Assembly (NCBI RefSeq): GCF_029873635.1
Contig: NC_080419.1
Location: forward strand, 73,582,597 to 73,646,596
Source of the DNA: Malania oleifera
Taxonomy: Eukaryota > Streptophyta > Magnoliopsida > Santalales > Ximeniaceae
Direction of reading: 5' to 3'
DNA length: 64,000 nucleotides
Positions 48,170 to 59,445 of this stretch are shown piece after piece (position 1 is the stretch's first letter; the number at the start of each line of letters is the position of its first letter). A program made the position numbers and the translations under genes. Below the pieces are notes generated by a model. The model saw only the letters and a program-made list of their open reading frames with translations. It searched no databases and was not told the origin of the DNA.

Positions 48170-48440
48170 AGTCGACTTTGTTGATGAACGCTCTGCGTTC
48201 GTCGATGACATTGCATTTTGGAGGTGATAATTCCAAGAAAATTTCCCAAGCCACGTCGACGAACACAGTGGTTTCGTCGACGAGGGTACTTCAAGATCTC
48301 ATTGACGAAGTCCTGTCTCGTAGACGAGAAGATACCGAGAAGGATTTTTGGAAGTTTGAAATTCATCGATGAGGGTGCTGGTTTGTCGACGAACTTTCTA
48401 CAGGACTCGTCGACGAGGTGACGTGGCTTGTCGATGAATC
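48170..48440. promoter_or_regulatory. CTCGTCGACGAG-type cluster, gypsy solo LTR
   Basis: About ten motif copies in 270 bp, including CACGTCGACGAACA, TTTCGTCGACGAGGG and ACTCGTCGACGAGGTGACGTGG. The last includes a TGACGTGG bZIP-like core 20-30 bp before the TATA box. Confidence 0.65.
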
Positions 48441-48446
48441 CCGCAG

Positions 48447-48454
48447 TATAAATA
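48447..48454 (+). promoter_or_regulatory. TATA box of the gypsy solo LTR
   Basis: TATAAATA just after the palindrome cluster; conserved at 60,602-60,609 and, on the minus strand, 63,247-63,240. Confidence 0.65.
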
Positions 48455-50976
48455 GTGCTTAAACTCACTTTTTATGCAGAATTTCAGCGAAGACCCTCTT
48501 CTTTCTCTCCTTTATGGCCCTTCCTCCTTCTCTCTTCGATTTCGGCCCTGTCGTTCATCGGATCGACTATCTCAGGCCATCACGGCACTCCTAGCACAGT
48601 TCTCTTCAAGTCTGCTTAGGCGGACCGTCAGTGGGATCAAGTCGAATTTCTTCCCAAAATCAGAGTAAAGCCTTTTAGTCAATTTTTGGCCTTCTGTCAG
48701 TTGTAGGAAATGATGTAGGCAAAGAAATATTGATATTCTGTTCTGACAAATGTTGTTTTCATGGTATTGAGTAGAGAGCCTTGCTAGGGTAGGACCGATA
48801 TACGATAAGGGCTTTTAATAGTCAGGTGAGGGAAATATGCTATGCTAGGCAAATTTAGTATGATTTTCAGTATAGTATATATATACCATATTATTATTCA
48901 TAGCAGGAATTAATACAGTTTTACAGTTTATCCATTATGTATAATATGTTTTAAATTACTGTGTGGCTTGAGAATATAAATATAGTATAGAGACATGCTT
49001 TACAGTATTTTCAGAGCTATGTTTTACAGAAAGTATAGACAAAGGAAATGTTTATAGTAATTACAGAATACCATGATTATATAGTTGATACAGATACAAT
49101 TTACAGTACCATGACATACAATTTTACAGTTCATTTCAAAAATACAGTTGATACAGATACATCTTATCACAGCATCATGGTTTATACAGTTATTATAGAA
49201 TCATGGTAAAACAAATAGTTATATATAGAAATGTATTATATAGTATCAGACCCTGTTGGACCGTTACAGTTTACTGAGTACGGTACCGTAGCTACATACA
49301 GTATATAGAGTGCAACCACCTATTCAGATAATACGTGGTATAAAGGTAGATCATATAGAGCCCACGAGTGGATAGGCTCCCCATCAGATATGGGTTGAGG
49401 AGGGTTGATCAGACCTATGGAGCATAGTGATTTATTCCTAGTTGGCCAGACATGGTAAATCCCACCTACGGGCCGCACAACCCTATCATGAGGGGTTAAA
49501 TCATGACACACAGTTATCCACAAGGAAGTTTTCAATTATTACTATTTTTATACAGATTTACAGAGACAGAAAATATATATATTTATTAGAAATATTTTAA
49601 GTAGAAACCTAAAGTACAAAAATTTTAAGCAACAGGAAAAAGGTGATAGTTTATATTACTGTTATTGTATTTACAAATTCAGTGATACATGATTATACAG
49701 TAATAGATTTTCATAGTATTGCAACTCATCTGCCACACACTAGAAATAACATATTTCGTCTTATTGAGTGTTGGCTCATCCCGTTACTTTAACATTTTTC
49801 AGGTGATCCAAGCGGGCAAGCAGACCAGGCTCGTAGATAGAAGTGCCCCAGTACTGCCCTGTCAATAAAGAGTGAGTATGTTTTTTTAGAGTATTTCTGT
49901 ATAGCCCTTACCTAGTAGAGGGTATTTTGGGGAACAACTGTACATGTATATTTTGGGAATATTTTAGCACTCTGGTATTTTATATTTGGGATATGGTTAT
50001 GTTGTTTGATTTCTACTTCTCCCTACTTAGGTTGATAGATGGGTTTAATGTAGGTTGGTATCAGAGCATTATAAATGTTATAGTATAAAAAAAATCCAAG
50101 TTAAAAAGTAGGTCGTTACAACTAGGGTTTAGAGGTTGTTTATATAAGTAATCTCGGCCTTAGGATAAGTCTTAACCGTTGGATCAACTTGATTAAGTGA
50201 ATAACTCATGTGTTTTCTTCCTAAAGTTCAGATTTCTAAAGTTCCCGTAGGTTCAGACGACTAAGCATTCGAGTTCAAACGTCTAATGTTCCTTAAAGTA
50301 CTAAAAATTATAGTCTGGCAATAAAGTCAGAAGACTGAATTGTGGGTTTAGTCTTCTGAAGTCCCAAATCAGACGATTGAATTGAAAGTTTAGACGTCTG
50401 ATGGTGTTCTGTCTGTTCTGTGTTTCAAAATTAATTCTTCAGATGACTGAACTAATTCTTCAGTCTGATGAGGAAATTTTTTAGACGTCTGAGGTTGTAT
50501 CTTTAGACTTCTGAGAGTACTCCTCAGTCGTCTGGGCAGACCAATTTCAGAATTTTCAATTTAGTTTTCAAAAACATTTGAGCTCTCTTGCTTTAATCTC
50601 TTATAAAACATTTTTCGGGTTTCAAAATAAGTTCTCTAAGTCCATATTCACCTAGAAGGTTTTCATAAGATGCATGTGTAGGGTAACTTTTGAGCTTCTA
50701 GCTATATCATATAAAATATGCACATACATCAATTCTAAATACTCATTCCCATGACGATCTGGAACTTGACGCTTGCATCTTCACTCTTCTACTCTTTTAG
50801 TTTCATAGATTGTGTTAGGTTATATATATATATATATGCTTTAATCCTTATGGCTTTCATGACTTCATCACCTTACGTGCATGCTAAGTAATGTTCCTGT
50901 TCACATTCTCAATGCATAGATCAAATACCAAGTGATTTGTCATTATCAAAATAGAATTGGACTCATAAAGTCAACA

Positions 50977-52353
50977 CAGTAACTTTATGCATTCAAGTCC
51001 TAATTTCATTTGAAATCACCCTTATTCACATGATTATCACTTTTAAGATATATGGGGGCTTTTCATGCAATATACTGGGACCTATGGTCAGTCTAAGGTT
51101 TTTAAACTATGGGTTCAGTCTTCTGAAGTCCCAACTCAGACGACTGAACTGAAAGTTTAGACGTCTGATGGTGTTCTACCTATTCTTTGTTTCAAAATTA
51201 ATTCTTCAGATGACTGAACTAATTCTTCAGTCTTATGAGGAAATTTTTTCAGACATCTGAGATTGTATCTTCAGACTTCTGAGAGTACTCCTTAGTCGTC
51301 TGAGCAAACCAACTTTAGAATTTTCAATTTAGTTTTCAAAAACATTTGAGCTCTCTTGCTTTAATCTTTTATAAAACATTTTTCGGGGTTCAAAATAAGT
51401 TCTCTAAGTCCATATTTAACCCTAGAAGGTTTTCATGAGATGCATGTGTAGGGTAACTTTTGAGCTTCTAGCTATATTATATAAAATATGCACATACATC
51501 AATTCTAAATACTCATTCCCATGATGATCTTGAACTTGACGCTTGCATCTTCATTCTGCTACTCTTTTAGTTCCATAGATTGTGTTAGGTTATATATATA
51601 TGCTTTAATCCTTATGGCTTTCATGACTTCATCACCTTTCGTGCATGCTAAGTAATGTTCCTGTTCACATTCTCAATACATAGATCAAATACCAAGTGAT
51701 TTGTCATTATCAAAATAGAATTGGACTCATAAAGTCAACACAGTAACTTTATGCATTCAAGTCCTAATTTCATTTGAAATCACCCTTATTCACATGATTA
51801 TCACTTTTAAGATATATGGGGGCTTTTCATGCAATATACTGGGACCTATGGTCAGTCTAAGGTTTTTAAACTATGGGTTCAGTCTTCTGAAGTCCCAACT
51901 CAGACGACTGAACTGAAAGTTTAGACGTCTGATGGTGTTCTACCTATTCTTTGTTTCAAAATTAATTCTTTAGATGACTGAACTAATTCTTCAGTCTTAT
52001 GAGAAAATTTTTTCAGACGTCTGAGATTGTATCTTCAGACTTCTGAGAGTACTCCTTAGTCGTCTGAGCAGACCAACTTTAGAATTTTCAATTTAGTTTT
52101 CAAAAACATTTGAGCTCTCTTGCTTTAATCTTTTATAAAACATTTTTCGGGGTTCAAAATAAGTTCTCTAAGTCCATATTTAACCCTAGAAGGTTTTCAT
52201 GAGATGCATGTGTAGGGTAACTTTTGAGCTTCTAGCTATATTATATAAAATATGCACATACATCAATTCTAAATACTCATTCCCATGATGATCTTGAACT
52301 TGACGCTTGCATCTTCATTCTTCTACTCTTTTAGTTCCATAGATTGTGTCAGG

Positions 52354-52399
<46 letters not shown>

Positions 52400-53305
52400 T
52401 TTAATCCTTATGGCTTTCATGACTTCATCACCTTTCGTGCATGCTAAGTAATGTTCCTGCTCACATTCTCAGTGCACAGATTAAATACCAAGTGATTTGT
52501 CATTATCAAAACAGAATTGGACTCATAAAGTCAACACACTAACTTTGTGCATTCAAGTCCTAATTTCATTTGAAGTCACCCCTATTCACATGATTATCAC
52601 TTCTAAGATATATAGGGGCTTTTCATGCAATATACTAGGACCTATGGTCAGTTTAGGGTTTTTTGAACTATGGGTTCAATCTTTTGAAGTCCCAGCTCAG
52701 ACGACTGAACTAAAAGTTTAGTCGTCTGATGGTGTTCGTCCTGTTCAGTGTTTCAAAATTAATTCTTCAGATGACTAAACTAATTCTTCAGTCTTATGAG
52801 GAAATTTTTCAGACATCTGAGGTTGTATCTTCAGACTTCTGAGAGTACTCCTTAGTCGTCTGGGCAAACCAACTTCAGAATTTTCAATTTAGTTTTCAAA
52901 AACATTTGAGCTCTCTTGCTTTAATCTTTTATAAAACATTTTTCGGGGTTCAAAAATAAGTTCTCTAAATCCATATTTAACCCTAGAAGGTTTTCATGAG
53001 ATGCATGTATAGGGTAACTTTTGAGCTTCTAGCTATATCATATAAAATATGCACATACATCAATTCTAAATACTCATTCCTAGGATGATCTTGAACTTGA
53101 TGCTTGCATCTTCATTCTTCTACTCTTTTGGTTCCATAGATTGTGTCAGGTTATATATATATATATGCTTTAATCCTTATGGCTTTCATGACTTCATCAC
53201 CTTTCGTGCATGCTAAGTAATGTTCCTACTCACATTCTCAATGCACAGATTAAATACCAAGTGATTTGTCATTATCAAAACAGAATTGGACTCATAAAGT
53301 CAACA
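50977..53305. repeat. Chimeric tandem array, three units of about 765 bp
   Basis: Unit starts, at the same TCAACACA word, are 50,971, 51,735, 52,531 and 53,300 (steps 764, 796, 769). Each unit is about 135 bp matching LTR-C2 (compare 42,478-42,594) followed by about 630 bp matching the end of the Copia-F LTR (compare 50,345-50,976). Most of the length change is in a (TA)n tract. Units 1 and 2 share differences from unit 3. Confidence 0.85.
52355..52397. repeat. (TA)n microsatellite in array unit 2
   Basis: About 43 bp of TA; the same tract is about 15 bp or less in the other units. Confidence 0.9.
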
Positions 53306-54745
53306 CACTAACTTTGTGCATTCAAGTCCTAATTTCATTTGAAGTCACCCCTATTCACATGTTTATCACTTCTAAGATATATGGGGGCTTTTCATGCAAT
53401 ATATTGGGACCTATGGTCTGTCTAAGGTTTTTGAGCTTTTTAATTTGTCCCAAAAATTCGGCATCAGTCGACGATCCCTAAGGTCAATCTATGGTCTTGA
53501 GCTTATAGTCCCTACCATGCATGATATGCGGATTCTTACAGAACGATAGATAATTAATATAGACCTGAATAATAAATATAAAAATATAATTAAACTTGAA
53601 ACACAAATCGATCTTCATGCGCTGCTCCTTTGCAGCTCCATGGAATACGCCGTGGTATGCTCGTTTAGGTGCTCTTTATGGCTTCCAAATTGCATCATCA
53701 TCTGTGTTAATTGAAACATAAACCTGCTCAAATACTCAAAGCACACAAATGAGATAGTGTGGTTTGTCATAATCAAAACAAGCATGTGACCAAAAAGTCA
53801 ACACTACACTTTCTATACAAGCTTATACTCTCATTGTTGTGATTGCTTGTTGATTTTATTGAGAGTTAAGCTCAAAATTTTTTCCCCATAGATTTAATTC
53901 ATAAATTCATTTTATGGGGAAACGTTTATTAGCTTGTGAATCTTTGCATTTTTTATTGCAAGACTCTTGAGCTTGTCTTGTGTTTTGGAAGCAAATATTT
54001 TTTGACAAGCTTGTGTTCTAAAAATCTCTTGTGCTTGATCTTTGGAAATAAATTCTTGAGATATTTGGCTATACTCTTGAATTCTTTGAAACATCATTTG
54101 TGTTTGATATATTTATATATATTGTTTCAAAGAAAGCTTGCTAACACACTTACACACTTTAATTACCTATTGACATTATCTTGAGAGTTGTAGATTTATA
54201 CATCTTCACTAAGATTATAGATCCTATCATATTGAAGTGCATTGGTTATACTGGTACATATCTGCTTATTGGAGAAACACATATATTGTACACAAAATTT
54301 GTGTTTCATTATTTGTTATATTCCAGGCGTGACCTAAGGGAGTGTTAATCTAGCCCGTAAGGATTGGTTGTAAAGGTTGAGGTCATCCCTAGTAATTTGA
54401 CCTGGTGTTGTAAATGGTGCCACTCCACTCGTTAAGTGAGCGATAGTGGTAATTCTCGGACTTGTGAGCTGAGGCGGGGACGTAGGGAGTATTGGCTGAA
54501 CCCCGATAACATATTGTGTGTGCACTGTTTTATTTTTTCGCAATTTATTTACTGCACATGTATATTATTTTCCATTGACTGTGAATGTTGTGCATGATTT
54601 AATTTCCGCACATTATATTTATTTGCGCACTTGGGATTGCATAGACATACCCTAGGTCATGAAATACTGGTAATATCTGGTTAATCCTAGGAAGAAGTTT
54701 AAAAATCCAAATCACCCCCCTTTTGGGAATACACCAATTCCAACA

Positions 54746-55138
54746 AGAAAAATTTCAAAATCTGGACTCGTTAACAAAAGTCTGTTCTCGTCGACTAATG
54801 GTCTTCTATGGATCGTTGATGAGACGTGCCTAGGCTGCAAGCAGTTTTTTTGAATTTTGAATTTGTAAACATTGGGTGGCTGGGTAAACAAAGGGAAACC
54901 TCTAAGAAACTATTATATATGTCATTCTGGGCATATATTTGATATAGAGTGATCATTTTGAGAAGTGTATTGTGTACATTGTAATTTCATAGTGAAATTT
55001 GTGTGTCATTGCTTTCGTGGATGTAGGCTTTGTTGAACCACATAAATCTTTGTGTTGTTCTTGTTCTGGTTGTGTTGCATTTACTTGTTGTTTTTATTCC
55101 ATTGTGCATCTTCAATATTCGATCCATATTACAACATA
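54746..55138 (+). repeat. Copia-E 3' LTR, right piece
   Basis: Matches 35,142-35,533 and ends TTACAACA, followed by the TAATC duplication. Confidence 0.9.
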
Positions 55139-56809
55139 ATCTCAATCATCCATAAATTAAAAAAAAAATCATTTTTTCGTATATAATTAATTAAAAATGT
55201 GTCTTCACTAGTTAACTGCTTTTTAAATCAACTATTTACGTGAAAAAGGATAATGGGGTTTGCAAAAAAAATAAAATATGCATAAAGATAAGCAATAATA
55301 TAATATAGAGCATATTCAATTTTTTTATTTTTATTTCTTAAAATCCCTTACATATTTTTTTCTTTGCCCTTACCTTATTATTCATATTCAAACAACTCAA
55401 TTAATCAAAACTTACTCCAATTCTCCAATATATAAGGCAATTTGTCCCTCCTATAAGATTCTTTAGTACCTTAAAACTCTCATAATTTGTCAATTATAAT
55501 GGCCACAAAACTACTCTTTTATATTATTCATATATCTTTATTTTCTCCTCTCCATCACCTCATCCCTGCCATGCCATTTGTATAAATTGGTGGTGCAACA
55601 CCACTTCTCACCCTTAGCCTTGCAAACACTGCATGGCTAACGCCTAATTTGTGTATGGTCATAGTCTATGTTGCAATGGACGAAGCCTTCAAGGCCTAGT
55701 GACACCTCATTTTACAAAAAAAAATATGATGTTTTGGTCAATTGCTTAAAGCTCTTGATGCTACACACAACAAGGAGAGGAGGCTATGGTTGGTTTTTTT
55801 ATTACATGTGAAAGAGAAGGGTATATATATATAGGACTTAAGATAGGGACTATAAAGCTTCTTGAAATGAAATAGGGAATCAATGATATTAATTTCTAGC
55901 TAGCCATCAATTCAAGAACATAGGGGACTTTGTAACATCCTACAATTAAATTCAAAGGGAAATCAAAAGGCTATCAAAGAAGAAATGGTTGGGAGCTTTA
56001 CAAGGGTGAACCACAATATGTTGCAAAGGCATCACTCCACTAATTAGTAAGGCAAGAAATGATAATAGAATTATTATTACAACACAAATATATCATATAT
56101 GGGATTTTACCCTTTGTAGTGGACAACAACAAACCATCCAATCCGTGGTAATTAAGTGAAAACAATCAAAACTGTAAAGACCATGAACAAAAAGGAAAAA
56201 TGACCCTTAAAATCCTAGGGATGCATTTGTCAATAAATTTAGTTTCTAAGGATATTTTGAAAGTCATCAAACTTCTTAGGACACAATATGAATTTAAATT
56301 TGGATTGAATAATCATTGAGGGCAATTTTGTTATTATGAGAGTTATCACATTGGACGACTATCATAAAAATTGATTTTGCCTTTTAGAAGCAATTAAATT
56401 CTAATTTTATATTTTCATTTATGTTTTTCATTTTCATAATTTTTTACTTATGACACTAGACGGTCCTTTAACTTTTCTTTTAACCTTTCAATAGCTAAGA
56501 AGCACTTGATTTTAAAACTATTGGATGACAACTTGGTTCGTCTTTGTGATGCTTACACCATTAAATAACTATATGAAATATTTACTTTATCCCTGCATTT
56601 GGGAGTTTTTTCCAAATTTATGCAAATCTAAATCCAAATTTTAAAAGTTATACTCTCAAATATTGCGCAAATATTTTTACTAAATTTAGTTTACAAAGCA
56701 TTCCCCTACCTCACCATGCTTCTAAATTTTTAAAAAATAATAATTAAATAGACAATAAAGTTATATTAGCTTATCATATAGACATATTATTTTATTAAAA
56801 TTTTGATAA
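55139..56809. other. AT-rich intergenic region between Copia-E and Copia-D
   Basis: No gene I can support. A TATA-like word (TATATAAGG, about 55,428), a short signal-peptide-like frame (55,499-55,585) and a copy of a dispersed AT-rich repeat (56,738-56,814) are the only items noted. Confidence 0.45.
55499..55585 (+). pseudogene. Possible small secreted-peptide gene remnant
   Basis: MATKLLFYIIHISLFSPLHH leads a 28-codon frame that looks like a signal peptide and then stops at TAA. The same stretch is open again for about 37 codons after the stop (GGATPLLTLSLANTAWL). A TATA-like word lies about 70 bp upstream. I do not recognise a family; it may be chance. Confidence 0.2.
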
Positions 56810-56814
56810 AATAT
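56738..56814. repeat. Dispersed AT-rich repeat, copy 2
   Basis: Partner of 32,090-32,165. The Copia-D LTR begins right at its end, so the repeat was probably the insertion target. Confidence 0.45.
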
Positions 56815-58925
56815 TGTTAACTTTATCGTGATCCCAAAAGAGGGGGGGGGGGGAATTGATACTTTTAAAATTTATGCCCTAAGTGAGCATCCTAACAGTA
56901 GTATATTCACAACCCTATGGTCAATCTAGTGCAAGTAAAGTAAATCAATTATAATGTGCACTAGGAATTAAATAATGCAATTTAATTAACTACGCATACA
57001 CTAGAAAGCTATAAAAGAAAGTGACACGCAAAAATGTTATCGAGGTTCGGAAAATTACCTACGTCCTTGACTTGACTAACAAGCACAAGGATTACCACTA
57101 TACTTGCTTACTTAAAAAGGTGGAGCTGCACTTAAACAAACTAGGTCAAATAGTACAAGGCTGACCTCAACCTTAACAACCAATCCTTACCGGGCTGGAT
57201 TACCACCCCCTCAAGCCACGCCTGGAGACACTCAGTAATTTCACAACAATGAAATTGGTGCAGTGATTATGCTTTCATGTAATGCATGTGTACCCAATCT
57301 AAATAATCACATACACCACCAAATGATATAATGAAGTAAACTCAATGTGGTCTTAGATAACTACTCTCAAATAGTTATATGAGCGATGTAATCAATGCGT
57401 GAGAGTGCAAACAATATGATCTTTGTATCAAAAAATATATATTCAATCTAAATGCTCAAACAAAGATATTAGCAGCACTTCAGATATCTCAACGAATCAT
57501 ATTTCTTAATACATAAGCCTCAAGAGATGTATGTATTTTATTTGCAAAATGAGTTTGATCTTTGTGTTTAAAAATAATATCACTCAAGAAATATTGCAAC
57601 AAAGATCTTTAATACATAATCAAATATCTCTTCAAATATTTCTTAATATGAAACACACTAGATATTTGAAAATGATTTGAAAGTATTTAAGCAGCCAAAA
57701 TCAAATACGAATTTCTTAAGATATTGCAATGATTGTGCAATACTCAGAAGTTCAAACGAAGTTTTCTTAGGAAAGACTTATTAATAAAGTCCTCTAAGAA
57801 AACTTCAGGTTTTGCTCTCAAATAAAACAATTTCAAGTAAGCACAATCTTGAGAGAGCAAACCTTATAGAATAATCAACACTCAAATCAAACTTGCAAAG
57901 GATTTTTGGCAATATGGCAAGGTAAGATTGAGTGTAGGATGTTTGGAAGTATGAGAGAATGATTTTGCAATTTAGAGAGAAATCCCTAATTGAGTTTGCT
58001 AATCTTGCTACTGATCATTCCAAATGAAGGGGTATATATAGACTTCCCCTTAATTATGGCCATTAAGGACACAAATGGAATTATTATAAAAGTTTTAATA
58101 TTATTTAATTAAATTAATCCCGTTAAAAAATATGAACTACGGTAAAATATTTGGGGCAACCCGAGAGCACCGGTCGACCAAAGCAAGTTTGGTTGACCGA
58201 GTTGCTTGAAGCTCGGTCGACCAGGTATTAATTGAACTACAAGTTTGGTCGACCAGACTTGGAGGTTTAGGGAGATTTTTCCCTTTTTGAGCGGTTCGGT
58301 TGCCCAAGAATTAAATGAACTAACAAGTTCGGTCAACCAGACCGTCGAGTTCCACACGTGGGAACTTGGTCAACCAGGTAGTTGGCATGCAATTTTGGCA
58401 CGGTCGACCAGAAGGTCAATTATGTTGACTCCTAGGGAGTTCGGTCAACCAGGTATAAATGAACTGGACAAGTTCGGTCGATCGGGCTATGGTCAATTTG
58501 TTGACCCGGCATCGGTTCAGTCGACCGGAGAATTTTGTACATCGGAGTATGGTTGACCAAACATGCATATTATGTGCATTTCGGTACTATTTGATCATGT
58601 AATCACCCTATCCATTTAGCCATACATGCATGTGCATCTGTGAGTGTCCTAGGGTCATTCTAGGCCTTTTTCTTTTTGAGCTTACCTCACATACCATGCA
58701 GGTGATGCATGCAATTATTACAAGCCAAATAACTTATTTACTATTACAGACCCTTTAAATAAAAATATAGAATACAACAACATATATTGGGTCTTCAGCT
58801 TCAATTCCTCTTTGTGCTATCATTATGGTCTGCCAATTAAAGTACCTGCACATAACCTCAAGCATGCATAAAATACAATAGGTATTTGTCATTATAAAAA
58901 TCGGGCGTGACCTATCTGGTCATCA
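56815..58925 (-). repeat. Copia-D 3' LTR
   Basis: 2,111 bp, TGTTAACTTTATC...GGTCATCA. Same architecture as the 17,480-19,767 LTR: AAGAGGGG block near the left, TATATATA (58,033-58,040), and a GGTCGACC cluster (58,165-58,560). Confidence 0.8.
58165..58560. promoter_or_regulatory. GGTCGACC palindrome cluster, Copia-D LTR
   Basis: About twelve copies of CGGTCGACCAG-like motifs and decayed forms such as GGTCAACCAG and GGTTGACC. The nearest lies about 130 bp upstream of the TATA box in the minus sense. Confidence 0.6.
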
Positions 58926-58935
58926 TTCTCCCCCG
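58926..58935 (-). other. Polypurine tract of Copia-D
   Basis: The minus strand reads CGGGGGAGAA against the LTR, and upstream of it a TTTGTCATCATTAAAA block, a combination typical of Sirevirus-type elements. Confidence 0.7.
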
Positions 58936-59445
58936 TTTTAATGATGACAAATACATCCAGCAAAATACAAGTTTAGCCTTAAAAGACTCCCCCTAACAAT
59001 AGGCATTAAATACAACCTAATTTCAATCCTAATTTTTGCCTCTTCATCTCCCCTTTTGGCAAAGGGCCATAAAAATAGCAGCACTAGGCAATAAGTGAAC
59101 ATCATTTTTATACATTATAAGTTTTGGAAAATTTTGAAAAATTTTGGCAGAGTGCTATTTGAAAATAGGACTTTCCAAAACAAATCTTACATAAACAATG
59201 ACCTGTTTGAGTGTATAAAACCTAGCAAATTATCCACAACTACTCGAACAGTTCCAGTATGATCAATGCAATAAAACATAAAGTCCATCATTATCATGTT
59301 GTAGATATGAGAAGTATGCATTACAAACAACAATCAATGTTCACAAAATCTAATCCAATAAGAAATATCAATAGTAATATTAATTTGTATGACTTGTAGA
59401 GTTTACTTGAAAGCTCCCCCTAAATTTATGCAAACTATGAAATAT

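Larger units (their letters stand above)
48097..50120 (+). mobile_element. Gypsy solo LTR (Gypsy-1 relative), plus oriented
   Basis: TGTAACGACC...GTCGTTACA, 2,024 bp, with perfect duplication ACTAG at 48,092-48,096 and 50,121-50,125. It has a GTCGAC-type cluster (48,170-48,440), then TATAAATA (48,447-48,454). In its long R/U5, TACAG-rich DNA (48,880-49,250) precedes a block shared with other gypsy LTRs (49,240-49,510). No internal coding region. Confidence 0.93.
42595..50976 (-). mobile_element. Copia-F: truncated Sirevirus-like element with gag, no pol, no 3' LTR
   Basis: On the minus strand: 5' LTR (46,414-50,976, containing a gypsy solo LTR), PBS, gag (46,194-44,544), then about 1.9 kb (44,543-42,595) with no pol domain I can recognise. 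It joins LTR-C2 directly, with no 3' LTR. Related to Copia-A by LTR start and gag. Confidence 0.75.
46414..50976 (-). repeat. Copia-F 5' LTR, split by a gypsy solo LTR
   Basis: Pieces 46,414-48,096 and 50,121-50,976. Starts TGTTAATTTAGG, has the GAGGGGGGTGAATTG block, ends AAAGTCAACA. The right part has CAGACGACTGAA-type motifs (50,255-50,540). Length without the insert is about 2.53 kb. Confidence 0.8.
40870..53803 (-). mobile_element. LTR-C2: minus-oriented family-C LTR inside Solo-G, split by Copia-F
   Basis: Starts TGTTGGAATTGG (40,870) and ends AAAGTCAACA (53,803), with perfect duplication CTACA at 40,865-40,869 and 53,804-53,808. The outer pieces are about 40,870-42,594 and 53,302-53,803; their sum, about 2.1 kb after overlap, equals one LTR, so this was a solo LTR. 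It carries a GGTCGACC cluster (42,095-42,480) and the TATA-like box TATAAATA at 41,980-41,973. Confidence 0.85.
39731..54745 (+). mobile_element. Solo-G: plus-oriented solo LTR of Sirevirus-like type, split
   Basis: Pieces 39,731-40,869 and 53,804-54,745, together about 2,076 bp, start TGTTTACTTTTTG and end CAATTCCAACA. Target bases GGGAA (39,726-39,730) and AGAAA (54,746-54,750) differ at two sites, both G to A. There is a palindrome cluster (40,045-40,590) and TATATATA at 40,700-40,707. No coding region. LTR-C2 sits inside it. Confidence 0.8.
35012..55138 (+). mobile_element. Copia-E: Tnt1/Tork-like Ty1/copia element, right LTR split by 15 kb of insertions
   Basis: Terminal TGTTG...CAACA LTRs (first left base pair TA instead of TG) and a perfect duplication TAATC (35,007-35,011 and 55,139-55,143). 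Left LTR 35,012-35,533 is 522 bp; the right LTR, 39,596-39,730 plus 54,746-55,138, sums to 523 bp after removing the inner target duplication. Coding order gag-PR-IN-RT-RH, plus strand, 35,559-39,516. The LTR size and start of gag (MASGSSFARFDVVKFDGIG) fit the Tnt1/Tork group (inference). Multiple stops. Confidence 0.92.

Noticed and set aside
46414..53803. 46,414-53,803 as one very long LTR
   Set aside because: The gypsy solo LTR with duplication ACTAG and the 765-bp array explain the excess length; the two outer parts belong to different LTR families.
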